NCBI GenBank assembly: GCA_022376925.1
Contig: JAIOJX010000004.1
Location: forward strand, 177,783,501-177,847,500
Reading direction: 5' to 3'
Length of the DNA stretch: 64,000 nucleotides
Source: Tragulus kanchil
Lineage: Eukaryota; Chordata; Mammalia; Artiodactyla; Tragulidae
This document shows positions 1 to 12,700 of this stretch, in pieces. Within the stretch, counting starts at the first letter, position 1. Every line of letters starts with the position of its first letter. A program made the translations under genes and the position numbers. The notes under the pieces are model-generated. The model was not told the DNA's origin. It saw nothing but the letters and a program-made list of their open reading frames with translations, and searched no databases.

Positions 1-3000
1 CGGTGCCGGGCTCCACAAGGACACTGGAAGCCATTCTGCAGTTTCTTTTGCTGCTCACCAGCAGCTGCAAAGGATTTCCACTTTTTGAGGAAAAAGAAAA
101 AATCCCAGCTTATTAATATTGGCTCACAAGGGATCCTTCCCAATTGGGAAGTTACTTTCCAAGCAACGGTTTATAGTTTGGAAATGCAATGGAGGCACGA
201 AGTGCTTTAGGGAAACACTATTTCTTTTCCATTTAAAACAGAACACTTCCTGCCTCCTCTGACCTTTCTTCTTCCATGAACAAGACAAGTGTTTGTCACA
301 AAGCAGCAGCTGAATTTTGCGGAGACCTTTTGCTCAGGGCAGGACCATTTTTCCTGGCATGCAGTGTTGTTAAAAACAAGTTCAGATGCCCAGTGAACTG
401 AAGAGGAAACTATTCCAACTCTGTGAGGCAAAAACACTGGCAGTTTCTATCGCCTTTGCTGTTTTATGTTGCTGGTGGCTACTTCAACAGACCGTTGAAA
501 CACCACTCAAAGGATGGAATACTTGGTAATTGCTCCAGACCTACTTCAAGCGACTGACCGTACATCTGATGAGGGCAGGGATGCCCTGCCAGGGGTGGGG
601 AGTAGCCCAGTTTCCTGACCAGTGTTCCCTTTGCCGACCTGTGGATGTTCGAGGCCTCTGTCCTCTGCTGGAGTGGGCAGGGTCATTGTTCCATTTTAAT
701 TATGTTACGGCTATATTCAGAGATTCTTGACCTCAATAATTATTCCCAATAAAGAATGTGATGCCAGGACCTTCTTAGTCAAACTTCAGGTCAAGGAAAC
801 AAAGTCATCGTTGACAAATGGGCACCAGCTCTGAAAAAACACACACCTTTGGCACTGGCCCTAAACCTACAGGCCTCATCAGAGGATGTGCACTCACTCT
901 GCATAGCGAGGTAAGAGTCTCTGTTTTGTAACAGACTGAGGATGACCTTGACGATGGCTTATACACGTGCCTGTTTCCAGACTGTGTAGACGCCCTGTAC
1001 TTGAGGATAAGAAAGCAGAGAGGCTGTGGTGTGGGCTGCAGCCGAGCGGGGCAGCCTGTTTCCCGGTGAACCACTCAGGTCGAGAGACCGACAGTTCAGC
1101 TGCACATGGGCTAGGTGCTTCACATCCGCACCGTCGCACACAACCCTATTTGGACACTCGTGGGCGGGAAAAACCAAGATTTCTGTTTGGAGTAACACTA
1201 AGAAGTGTCGTTAATGCATAGATGGGAAGTATGGCAAAACATTGGAGAAGGAAAGGTTTGAGTTTTCTTTTTTAACCGGTTGACGTCTTCTCCTAAAGAT
1301 GTTACAGATTAAAGTAAAAGCAAAGAGAAATCCCAAACTCAGAACAATAACCTAGAGTGTTGTACGTTGCACTTGAACTCTGAGGCTGGGGGAGAAGGGG
1401 ATCTTTTTCTGCACAAAGACTCAATTGTTCCTGGATTTTAGAGATGGCTACTACAGCCAAGTCTGCTGAAAACATCCTGTTTACATGGCAGAGAACAGGC
1501 CTGGCTTAAGTGTTCTGCTCAACACACAGGCATCTTCATCCTTAAGAGTCAAGACGGCAGAAGAGAAGAAATAGAATGAAAAAGTACACAGCGTCTGAGG
1601 TCACAACGGAATCTGGCTGTTCACCTTACAGAAACTGCCGCCACCCGCAAAAGTGGTGACAGTGATAGTGAATACTTGCAATTAGTTAACAGCCTGTGGA
1701 ATTTTAGCTTCTGCCAGCCAGATGAATAACAGCTCTTCCAAATTCTTTTAAGGAATGTCCCTCTTTTTCTTTCTTTCTGCATATCCTCACATACCACATT
1801 CAACCCATAGGAACCTGGAAGAAGCCACTGCTACCTCATGCTACGTTCATGTCAGAAGAGGTGGGGACGTTCCTAGAAGAGGAACCACAGTAAAAGAAAA
1901 ATCAAGCTGCTATAAACAGACTGAATGGCATCTGAGACGTAATGCTGATTGACTGGGGAACACGGATGAACAATGCATTTGGAACCTTAGCTATTTGCGC
2001 TTAAGTTAATGCCTGTGAGTGCAGTAAATGAGCAAGATCGGGGCTGGGGGCTAGGAGACCAGAGAGGCCACGTGGACCATCCATTTTGTCACAGTGTCTC
2101 GGAGATCTGTAATTAAAAAAAAAAAAAAACAAAAAAAAAACAGCTAAAATTAGGTCATGGCACTGGATCTCAATTGCCAGGAGAGGTCCTTTGTCTGACG
2201 GAAGACTTCCCTTTCCCCTTCTAGCGCTTCCTTCCTTTTGGCCACTCATGTGGTCGACGGAAACCAAGTTCATGATGTTTGAGAGCTGTACACCTCTGGC
2301 TACTAGCAATCAAGTGTCTAAAAAGACACAGGAAGCTGGTAAAAACTGGAAAGCTCAAATGTGTGTGATCAAAGTGTTCATAAACTAAATCTGTAATGTG
2401 AGGTGACCAGCAAGCCCCTGAAGCCATGTTAGAATGTGGAGGATGAGAAGATATTTCCATCACACTTCTAAGTGTCCTGAAGCCATCTAACCTCCCAGCA
2501 GAGCTGGCTCTTGCTAAGGAATACCGTGGAAAGAAACATTTTTTTTCTTCCGTTACATTCTCACTAGAGTTCTTAGGTCACTGCCAACCAGTAAAGCAAA
2601 GCTTCTAGCAATCTGATGAGAAAAGGGGCGGGGGTGATGGGGAAGGGAGGAGACAAAGACAAGAGCAGAAAAACAGGAACCCCTTCCTACTGGCCTGACA
2701 CAGAGAGACGTCTAAGTCACTGCAGCTGTCACCTGGGAAGCCGCTGCACAGCGCGAGGAAGGGCCTTGGCATCCCACATAATCAAGACTGAAGAGCGTGC
2801 TTTTTAAGTTCCTTGATTTCTGTTTCTGTAATGACTTTGCATTTAGCCCACTGCCTCTGGAGCCTGTCCAGAACCACTCCCGTTTCTGTAAGGGGCGAGC
2901 GTCTCACCGTGTGGAGGGACTGGACCCCATGCACATACCCGCGCTCCCCTTGCTCAGAATGTCTGGGTGTATGTATGAAGGCACTAATGCGGTTTTAGAG

Positions 3001-3387
3001 AAATTGCAGGCAGCAACCCCACCCACTCTCTCTACCTGGCAAGCTGGAGTTTCTTTCCCCACTGGGAAGCCTAGATGTTTACAAGAAGCTGTGGTCATGC
3101 TTGGGAATTCCACCCCCTGGCCCCAGGAGGAATACAAAAGGAGAACCCGACATCACCAAACTGAAATACTCCACATCTCCGGCTGAGGGAGGGGGACAAT
3201 TAAGCAGCAGATCTTCAAAACAGCAATTAAAATGAGCACAACAGGAGCTGGGAGCTAAAGTAAAACCACGTGTTCCTTATTCGATTCTTCTACTATTTTC
3301 TCCTCCTCCCTTAACAAACGGAGGCAAGACAGACATTCTTCATTAATAGAACAGTCCATAGATACTTTTCTTCTTAGAAATGCCTAC

Positions 3388-5770
3388 ACTTAAAATTTGT
3401 TCCAAAAATTATTAACCTATATTTCCTAACTCTTTACATAGATTCTCAGCAATCCAACCGTACTATCTTACAGATTAGTCACTTTCTTTTTTTTTTAAGC
3501 TGTTGTTTCTTCCTTTCTTTTGTTGCTGGGGTTGGGGAGACAGGGAGAAAGGTTCCTATAAATAAAAATAAAAATTCCTCAGGGAGATTTCAGTTCAGTT
3601 TTAAAGGTAAAGAAACAAAGTGATGGAAGTCCTATTTATATACACCAACACTCCCCCATTAAACTATACATAATTTCAAATGAATCCAAGATAGAGCTCT
3701 TACAAAGCTTAATCCTTCTCCCGTTAATTTTTAAGATAGTCAATTTACCTGTTGCTGCTAAATTGATAATTTTTAAAAAATATTTCTCTCTACATGTTTT
3801 AAAATGTGTGATCCCCAGTATGACAATAACTTTTGGAATCTTTACTTTTTACATTTTTTTTAAGTAAAAATTGTTTAAACTTTCTGAAGTTTCAGGAACT
3901 TGTAAAAGTTTATTAACAGGAAAGAAATGGCCGTCTATCTAGGATAAGACACGGTTAAATAAACCATCTTCCAAAAACTGGCTTCCTACCCTAGAATTCC
4001 TGAGAATGCTTGCAAATTTTAAAGCAGGAAAATAAAATGTTAAAAACAAAAACAAAAAACACTGTTAAATGCTCCCAGAGTTAGTCTTCATCTAAAATAT
4101 ATATTTATATGTATATATATACGCACTTTTTTGGGCTTTTTAAGTTTTTAGTTTTTTTTCCCTTTAAGCTTATGATGGAAGAACATTTTAGCTTCTCATG
4201 TTTATTTTTTTACATATTTCAAATCCCTCATTATGTCTTGTAAACAAGAGGGGCTCTAGCACCCGGCTTTCACCGTAGTATCGTAAGGAACTCAACTAAC
4301 CCATAGTGCAGGTCAAGGAACCAACAGGCAGGAAGAGAGGAGGGTGGGGCAGGACACGGCAGGGGACCAAGAGCGGCAGTGGACAGTCACCACGGGCTCT
4401 TGTGAGCCTCGGGACACGCGCCCGGCCCAGGGACACTTGGAGCGAGCCTTCTGTGGCAGTCTGAACACAGCTGCTCTTCACCTGGAGGTCACCACACATG
4501 GCAGGGTTTCGCCCCTCACCCCGCAGAGTGGGTTGGTGGGGGCTGGAAGGAGACGTCCTGTGCGTGGGCGGAGTGATTTCAGCAACTTAAAATTTGTTCC
4601 AAAAATTATTAACCTATATTTCCTAACTCTTTACATAGATTCTCAGCAATCCAACCGTACTATCTTACAGATTAGTCACTTTCTTTTTTTAAGCTGTTGT
4701 TTCTTCCTTTCTTTTGTTGCTGGGGTTGGGGAGACAGGGAGAAAGGTTCCTATAAATAAAAATAAAAATTCCTCAGGGAGATTTCAGTTCAGTTTTAAAG
4801 GTAAAGAAACAAAGTGATGGAAGTCCTATTTATATACACCAACACTCCCCCATTAAACTATACATAATTTCAAATGAATCCAAGATAGAGCTCTTACAAA
4901 GCTTAATCCTTCTCCCGTTAATTTTTAAGATAGTCAATTTACCTGTTGCTGCTAAATTGATAATTTTTAAAAAATATTTCTCTCTACATGTTTTAAAATG
5001 TGTGATCCCCAGTATGACAATAACTTTTGGAATCTTTACTTTTTACATTTTTTTTAAGTAAAAATTGTTTAAACTTTCTGAAGTTTCAGGAACTTGTAAA
5101 AGTTTATTAACAGGAAAGAAATGGCCGTCTATCTAGGATAAGACACGGTTAAATAAACCATCTTCCAAAAACTGGCTTCCTACCCTAGAATTCCTGAGAA
5201 TGCTTGCAAATTTTAAAGCAGGAAAATAAAATGTTAAAAACAAAAACAAAAAACACTGTTAAATGCTCCCAGAGTTAGTCTTCATCTAAAATATATATTT
5301 ATATGTATATATATACGCACTTTTTGGTCTTTTTTTAAGTTTTTAGTTTTTTTTCCCTTTAAGCTTATGATGGAAGAACATTTTAGCTTCTCATGTTTAT
5401 TTTTTTACATATTTCAAATCCCTCATTATGTCTTGTAAACAAGAGGGGCTCTAGCACCCGGCTTTCACCGTAGTATCGTAAGGAACTCAACTAACCCATA
5501 GTGCAGGTCAAGGAACCAACAGGCAGGAAGAGAGGAGGGTGGGGCAGGACACGGCAGGGGACCAAGAGCGGCAGTGGACAGTCACCACGGGCTCTTGTGA
5601 GCCTCGGGACACGCGCCCGGCCCAGGGACACTTGGAGCGAGCCTTCTGTGGCAGTCTGAACACAGCTGCTCTTCACCTGGAGGTCACCACACATGGCAGG
5701 GTTTCGCCCCTCACCCCGCAGAGTGGGTTGGTGGGGGCTGGAAGGAGACGTCCTGTGCGTGGGCGGAGTG
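3388..5770. repeat. Tandem duplication 1 (~1.19 kb x 2), 3' UTR
   Basis: Copy 1 is 3388-4575 and copy 2 is 4585-5770, period 1195-1197 bp. They differ mainly in homopolymer lengths (for example the T-run near 3490 versus 4685). A 9-base filler (atttcagca) separates them. Confidence 0.97.
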
Positions 5771-7468
5771 GAAGGGGCGTGGTGGCGATGAAAACCGGAG
5801 GGCACAGTTTGTTTTCTACAAGGCATCCAATGGGACCAAACCAACGCTGGGAACTCAGGTCTGACCACCTACCCGCGAAGGGTTCAGAAGGACTTGGGTG
5901 AGCCAACGCCCACTGGAGTTACGCATGTCAATCTCTTCTGAGGCTAGGTTTATCATCAACACAGTAAGCCGAGAGGACCACAGAATTCCCATTCTTTGTC
6001 TCACAAAACTACTTAAACGCAAACAATTCCTTTTTGCCTTTTCCTATACACACCCGCACACCCACCCCCCCACCCTCCCACCCACAGACACAAGCTCTAA
6101 GTCAAACACATTATTAGGCATTGTTGTATCCTTCACTAAAGATGCTAAAGAAAGAAAAACTCCCTTGTCCTCACTAGCAGCAAGTTACGGAGGACAGTCG
6201 AGGTCTGCTCCCACCAAGGGTTGGAATGGGCAGGTATTTGCTGGTACAGAATGTCGGCACTTTATGTTAAACAGTATAATGCAGACTGGGATGTCCACAC
6301 GCGTGCTCGCGCGCACGTCACCGGCACATGTTCCCCTCCCCCCGCCCGCCCGCCATCTGCTGTGTATAAAGGGGTACCCTTCAGGTCTGCTAGAACTCTT
6401 CACAAAAAGCAGTTTGATACATTTTGACTCCAACGTAAGTACATACATGTTGGTGATAACTGTGGATTAAAAGTTGCCCCCTATTCGGCCCAGAGTACTA
6501 CTACACTGATGCTTAAAAAAAAAAAAGTCTTTAAATACCAAAATTAAAAAAAGCAACATTATAAGGAAAAAAAAAAAAAAGAGGTCAAAACCAAAAAAAA
6601 GGTGCCATACTTAAAAAGTCTTTGCTAAGTTATACCTGCCTAAGCAAAACCACATACACAGGAAATACACAACACAGAGAAACAAAAGGAAACGCTTGAA
6701 GTACACACTGGTTTAAGAACATTCGTTAAGTAAACGTTTCTGTCAGTGATGGCCCAGGGCTGTAACATGCCACGGCCTGGCACAGGTAACGCTCAGCAAC
6801 AAGGGTGCAGAGAGGGGGGAGCTGCGGATGCTTGCAGGGGGCTGCTCACAACGTTTTTCTGTTTGTTTGCTTTCATAAAATAATAAAGAGAACCAAGAGA
6901 AATTTTAAATTCAGCATTAACTGACTTTCCAACCAATTTCTCATACCTGATGACACAAGAAAGGAGGAACATGTTTTCTTTTCTTGGCATTTGAGACATC
7001 ACATCAGTAAAAGCTATCTTATTGTCTGTTTCCATTCAGACTAACGAAAAGGCCACCATGAAGTTGAATGGATATTCAGATGTGCCCAGTGGCTACTCAA
7101 CTTCCCAAACAGAAATAAACGCAGTTTGCTCCAAGAGGTACCTCCTGTTCTCCTGGCTCTGGGGACTTGGCAGTGCTCCACTCTACTGCTAGGTAAGAAG
7201 AAAAGCTACAGAAGACTCACTCAGACTACTTAGCAGTGGTAGAGGAGCTCCCTGCTTTCGTCATTAAAAAAGCACTCCGTTCACCTCAGTACAGCCCCGT
7301 GGGGTGGCGGCTCCCCGAGGTGCCCACGCTCTCCTGCGTGCTCTAGTCAAAAACAAAAGAAAAAGAAAAAGCAGATGGCCGGCCAGCCAGCCTGCGGGCG
7401 GTCAGCAACGCAGCTTTCTGAGAAATCGGGGACTGGCGGGGGAGGGGGAGGTGGAGGACACAGGTGTA

Positions 7469-7488
7469 CACACACACACACACACACA
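7469..7488. repeat. CA microsatellite (10 units)
   Basis: Ten CA units in the 3' UTR; the duplicate at 8654-8671 has nine. Confidence 0.97.
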
Positions 7489-8180
7489 GACAGAAAGAAG
7501 GATGCACGCGAATGCACATGAACACACGTGCACACACATACCAGAACAAGCATGCCTGGGCAGTTACATGTGCCAGAACACACTGGTATTTATCAACCAG
7601 CCAATCACAAATTTTTTCCTTTTTTTTTTTTTTCGGTTTTTTGTGTTTTGTTTTTAAAGTGAGGCTCCGTCAAGTCTTCCCTCCCCCACCCCAACAATTC
7701 TTTTGAATTCCCCTCCCTCCCAAACATGGTAGACCTAAGGACGGAAACACACCCAGTGCAAACAAAGTTAAAAAGCTATTTTTTTTCAGTATATATGTTT
7801 CTTAGCAACAACTTCCATATAACATGAAAAAAGTGAAAAACTAGAAACTAATTTTTTTAATTTTTTTGTGTTTAAATTTAAATGGTATGTGTACTTGCTT
7901 CACATTGTCTTTCTAGGTTGGCGTTCATGATTCAAGTATTTCAAGAGTGATATGTTCTCTTTTTGGATTCATATTCCAAACGAAAAAACTGAAGTTAGAA
8001 GGGAGGCAACTATGTGCTCAGACAGTCTGTCAATGACCCACCTTTTTTTTCTCTCTCTCCGTTTTCTTTTTTCCTTTTAAAAATGTATTTATTGCAAGTT
8101 GAAAAAAAAAACGAAAAGGTCAAGTTAGTGCTGCTGCTGTTCCAAAAAAGGTCACGAGGTCAGAGTTGAAAGTTCTAAGT

Positions 8181-8235
8181 TCAGATTGAATCCGACCCTC
8201 CTCCCAGAAGTTAGTAAAGGAGCAGGGCTGCCCAT
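8181..8235 (-). pseudogene. TNRC6B: Partial duplicate of the TNRC6B stop-codon region
   Basis: This repeats about 55 coding bases of the last exon, with the same TGA at 8181-8183, but a run of about nine bases is lost around 8211 relative to 9400-9408. It lies at the right end of copy 1 of the 7044/8238 duplication and has no upstream coding continuity. Most likely an uncollapsed assembly overlap rather than a real pseudogene. Confidence 0.85.
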
Positions 8236-8653
8236 TGACGAAAAGGCCACCATGAATTGGATATTCAGATGTAGTGGCTACTCAACTTCCCAAACAGAAA
8301 TAAACGCAGTTTGCTCCAAGAGGTACCTCCTGTTCTCCTGGCTCTGGGGACTTGGCAGTGCTCCACTCTACTGCTAGGTAAGAAGAAAAGCTACAGAAGA
8401 CTCACTCAGACTACTTAGCAGTGGTAGAGGAGCTCCCTGCTTTCGTCATTAAAAAAGCACTCCGTTCACCTCAGTACAGCCCCGTGGGGTGGCGGCTCCC
8501 CGAGGTGCCCACGCTCTCCTGCGTGCTCTAGTCAAAAACAAAAGAAAAAGAAAAAGCAGATGGCCGGCCAGCCAGCCTGCGGGCGGTCAGCAACGCAGCT
8601 TTCTGAGAAATCGGGGACTGGCGGGGGAGGGGGAGGTGGAGGACACAGGTGTA

Positions 8654-8671
8654 CACACACACACACACACA
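8654..8671. repeat. CA microsatellite (9 units), duplicate copy
   Basis: Nine CA units, partner of 7469-7488 in duplication 2. Confidence 0.97.
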
Positions 8672-9363
8672 GACAGAAAGAAGGATGCACGCGAATGCAC
8701 ATGAACACACGTGCACACACATACCAGAACAAGCATGCCTGGGCAGTTACATGTGCCAGAACACACTGGTATTTATCAACCAGCCAATCACAAATTTTTT
8801 CCTTTTTTTTTTTTTTCGGTTTTTTGTGTTTTGTTTTTAAAGTGAGGCTCCGTCAAGTCTTCCCTCCCCCACCCCAACAATTCTTTTGAATTCCCCTCCC
8901 TCCCAAACATGGTAGACCTAAGGACGGAAACACACCCAGTGCAAACAAAGTTAAAAAGCTATTTTTTTTCAGTATATATGTTTCTTAGCAACAACTTCCA
9001 TATAACATGAAAAAAGTGAAAAACTAGAAACTAATTTTTTTAATTTTTTTGTGTTTAAATTTAAATGGTATGTGTACTTGCTTCACATTGTCTTTCTAGG
9101 TTGGCGTTCATGATTCAAGTATTTCAAGAGTGATATGTTCTCTTTTTGGATTCATATTCCAAACGAAAAAACTGAAGTTAGAAGGGAGGCAACTATGTGC
9201 TCAGACAGTCTGTCAATGACCCACCTTTTTTTTCTCTCTCTCCGTTTTCTTTTTTCCTTTTAAAAATGTATTTATTGCAAGTTGAAAAAAAAAACGAAAA
9301 GGTCAAGTTAGTGCTGCTGCTGTTCCAAAAAAGGTCACGAGGTCAGAGTTGAAAGTTCTAAGT

Positions 9364-9751
9364 TCAGATTGAATCCGACCCTCCTCCCAGAAGGTCACCA
9401 GGTAGTAAAGGAGCAGGGCTGCCCATCCTGTGGGGATCTTCCACGGTCGGGACTCCCCACAAGCTAGAAGAGTAGTTGGGGGGCCCCCACAACGAAGCGC
9501 CAGCAAGATCGGCCCCGCTGCTGCCGCCGGCACTGCTGCCCCACTGCCCAAGCCCTGTGGACCCACCGAAAAGATTCAGAGCAGGTCCGACGGGATCTGA
9601 CTGGGTCTGGCCGGTCTCCAGGGACTGCCAGCCCGCGGCGGGCGCACTCGGGGTTGCTGCAGGTGTAGGGGGCTGAGCTTGTGCCAGAAAGCGGCTGACT
9701 TCATCATCGGTGGCAAACTCAGCCAGGATGGTAGTGTTTCCCAACACACAC
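9364..9751 (-). CDS. TNRC6B: TNRC6B last coding exon: end of RRM and silencing tail
   Basis: The acceptor AG is at 9752-9753 (plus-strand ct) after a short pyrimidine tract. The exon finishes the Met codon begun in the previous exon and reads [20 protein letters not shown] (last RRM strand and helix). It continues into the C-terminal tail with Trp in the contexts GWQSL, GQWGSS, SLWGPP and SLWGVP, which in GW182 proteins contact CCR4-NOT. Stop TGA at 9364-9366. Its last ~55 coding bases recur at 8181-8235 in the copy 1 part of a tandem duplication. Confidence 0.96.
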
Positions 9752-12700
9752 CTGGAACACAAGGGAGGGAGACAGCTATGCATCTGACAAAAGTCCTGGA
9801 GCGTGCATGGAGACGCTTCTCCAAGGAGTCCTCCACGCAGCTTCTCCAAACTGCGACTGGCAGCTTCCACACCCCCAGGATCAGAACCTGCCTTTTAACC
9901 TGACCACCAGGCGACTAAGAAGTACTGATTTAGAGCAATATGGTATCACTCAATCTCAAGACACCTGAAGACTACTGGATGACACTCTATCGACATCCCC
10001 TGGGATATATAGACTGTGTCAAGTGAAATGTTGCCTTTTCTTCCCTTGGAGGTAAAAGATCTCCTCCCGAAGCATCAAGGCGACCCAACTCCAGACACTG
10101 GGAGTGCCGCTTCACCTCAGGGCGGGCTCGCTGCCTGAGCCTCCCTGTCGCTCGCCTGTTGTGTGTGTGCCTCTCTGTCGTGGCACCTGCAGCCACAGGG
10201 AGTCAGCTCCTCCTGTTCACCAGCTTGACAGCAGTGGTGAAGAGGACGGTAAGAGTCTGATCCATCCACACCGACCGTAGGCAGTAGCCCTGCTACCCAC
10301 CAAGACCACAATATTTCGTCACCACCCCCAAAGAGGCCAAAGCAAGCAGTGAGATTCTATTATGAAAAGGGACTGTACTTCCCATCTCACATGTCTAAAT
10401 GGTGGCTTAGCTTTATGGTCCTAAAAACATACGAATCCGTTTCTTTAGGGACTCTGATTACTGGGTACACAAGGACATCCATGCTTACATAGGCAGACGA
10501 GATGAGCCACCTCCGCTTGCAGCAACTGCTCGCGTGAGGCCGCCGCCCATGTGCACGTTCTTGTGCGTCTCTGCTTCATTAAGCAAGTGCCTGGATACAC
10601 CCACGTGCCTGCTCATGCGGTTTGTCTCAGTGCGGGCAGATCGGGTACTCACATGTGCAGTGCCGTTTGGGCCTTGGCCGCCTCCTGTTTGGTGCTGTAT
10701 CGGATCAGGGCGGTGCCCTGGGTTAGGTTCAGATGGAATGTCAGCAGTGGGCCATGCTGCATGCAGATGGTTCTCAAGGTTGACCCGTCAATCTAGAGAG
10801 TAATGACAGTCACGAGATAAACGCTGGAGGTGGGCTGGGAGAGGAAGTCAGGTGACCTTTCTTACATGTGAGAGCAAGTACTTCCGGTTTGCAACTAACA
10901 GCATCAGCACTAAATCAGTTTTGGAGAGATGAACGAAGCACTCAAGGCAGCAGAAGACTGCACTGAATACCGAGGTCTTCAAGGCAAACCTCAAGTCAGT
11001 CGAAGCACTGGGCTCAGATCTCATGTGACCATTTTGCAGATAAAAAAATGTTTGTATAAATACAGCTCAGAACAAAGCATTATGATGCAACCTATGGTCC
11101 ATTTTCCTTAAGAGGTAAACAAGTGAACCTGTGTTGTTTGGCAGAAAAGCAGAAATAAGATGGTAACCAAAAAAGAATGTAACACGCAAGGTTCTGAGCA
11201 CCATTATTAATGTAGTATTCTTCCTCCAATCTCATAAAAAGCTGAAGGAAAGACACAAACAAGAAATGCAATGCTAACCGTCTGATGAGGTGGAATGCTA
11301 GTGGATGATCTTGCTCAGACCACGCTGACACCCTCTTCCTCCTACCCTGCCCATCTCAAGGAGAGTGTCTACCTCTGCCTACTTCTCTGGGCCCTCTGCT
11401 GCCCTTGGCCGAGGTGACCACAGGTGACAGTCGCTCACCCTAGTCAGGCTCTCAGATTAGGATGCTCAGCGATTTGGGACAACTGCCCTTCCCCCACTAC
11501 GGTTTAGAGAATAAATCTGTTTACTCACTCTGAAGTCCTGGACTGAGCAGCTGATAAACCTTCGGCTGCTCAGTCCAAGACTTCAGGGGGAAGGGAAAAC
11601 GCATTACTACTGGAAGAGCCTTGAAAAGCTGGGCTCTGGCAGCAGCAGGGGAAACACTCTGGGGCTTAACCATCGAAATCCTGGAGGATGAAAAGTGGTG
11701 TTCCCACCACAATTCTTTCCAGAAAACAACCGGAGAAAAGCACTCAGCACTGTTTCCTATATGACCGCAGACACCGCCAGCGTGTCAGTGTAGGTTGCAG
11801 TGAGTTCTCAAGATAGGCGTCCTCGCAATAAACTGCTGGTGATGACCAGTGAATCCATCCCAGTCCCCAAAGACTGGACCCTACACTCTCTCTTTTTGGG
11901 GTGGGCGGGGGTGTGGGCTGGGGAGGGAGTAGGCGGGCAGGACACTTCTATTGGTCTTTCATTTATCTATTTTCATCCATCTTTGTTCTTTGGCCCGTGT
12001 GGGCCTCCCATCGCAGTGGCCTCTGTTGTCACAGAGCACTGGCTCAGGGGTCAGTCAAGGCAAACCTCAAGTCAGTCCCCGGGCAGATCTCATGTGACCA
12101 TGTTGCAGATAAAAAAATGTTTGTATAAATACAGCTCAGAACAAAGCATTATGATGCAACCTATGGTCCATTTTCCTTAAGAGGTAAACAAGTGAACCTG
12201 TGTTGTTTGGCAGAAAAGCAGAAATAAGATGGTAACCAAAAAAGAATGTAACACGCAAGGTTCTGAGCACCATTATTAATGTAGTATTCTTCCTCCAATC
12301 TCATAAAAAGCTGAAGGAAAGACACAAACAAGAAATGCAATGCTAACCGTCTGATGAGGTGGAATGCTAGTGGATGATCTTGCTCAGACCACGCTGACAC
12401 CCTCTTCCTCCTACCCTGCCCATCTCAAGGAGAGTGTCTACCTCTGCCTACTTCTCTGGGCCCTCTGCTGCCCTTGGCCGAGGTGACCACAGGTGACAGT
12501 CGCTCACCCTAGTCAGGCTCTCAGATTAGGATGCTCAGCGATTTGGGACAACTGCCCTTCCCCCACTACGGTTTAGAGAATAAATCTGTTTACTCACTCT
12601 GAAGTCCTGGACTGAGCAGCTTCGATAAACCTTCGGCTGCTCAGTCCAAGACTTCAGGGGGAAGGGAAAACGCATTACTACTGGAAGAGCCTTGAAAAGC

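Larger units (their letters stand above)
1..9363 (-). other. TNRC6B: TNRC6B 3' UTR (incomplete, runs off the window)
   Basis: This stretch follows the TGA stop at 9364-9366 and has no ORF resembling a protein, no splice-linked coding piece and few recognisable interspersed repeats. TNRC6B is known for a 3' UTR of roughly 10 kb or more, so the whole interval is inferred to be UTR. It is AU-rich (for example 3360-4260) with a GC-richer patch near 4300-4570 (copied at 5500-5770). It contains a CA repeat and two of the ~1.2-kb duplications, so the true UTR here is about 2.4 kb shorter. No polyadenylation site was assigned. Confidence 0.8.
7044..9426. repeat. Tandem duplication 2 (~1.19 kb x 2), 3' UTR and end of CDS
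   Basis: Copy 1 is 7044-8235 and copy 2 is 8238-9426. The first ~40 bases of copy 2 and the last ~30 bases of copy 1, both at the central junction, carry small deletions. The CA repeat has ten units in copy 1 and nine in copy 2. Confidence 0.97.

Noticed and set aside
7304..7657. ORFs with His-Thr or Cys-Val runs in the 3' UTR
   Set aside because: They are translations of the CA microsatellite and flanking low-complexity sequence.
9364..9751. Processed TNRC6 pseudogene
   Set aside because: Exons are separated by introns with canonical splice sites, phases match throughout and no disabling change is seen.
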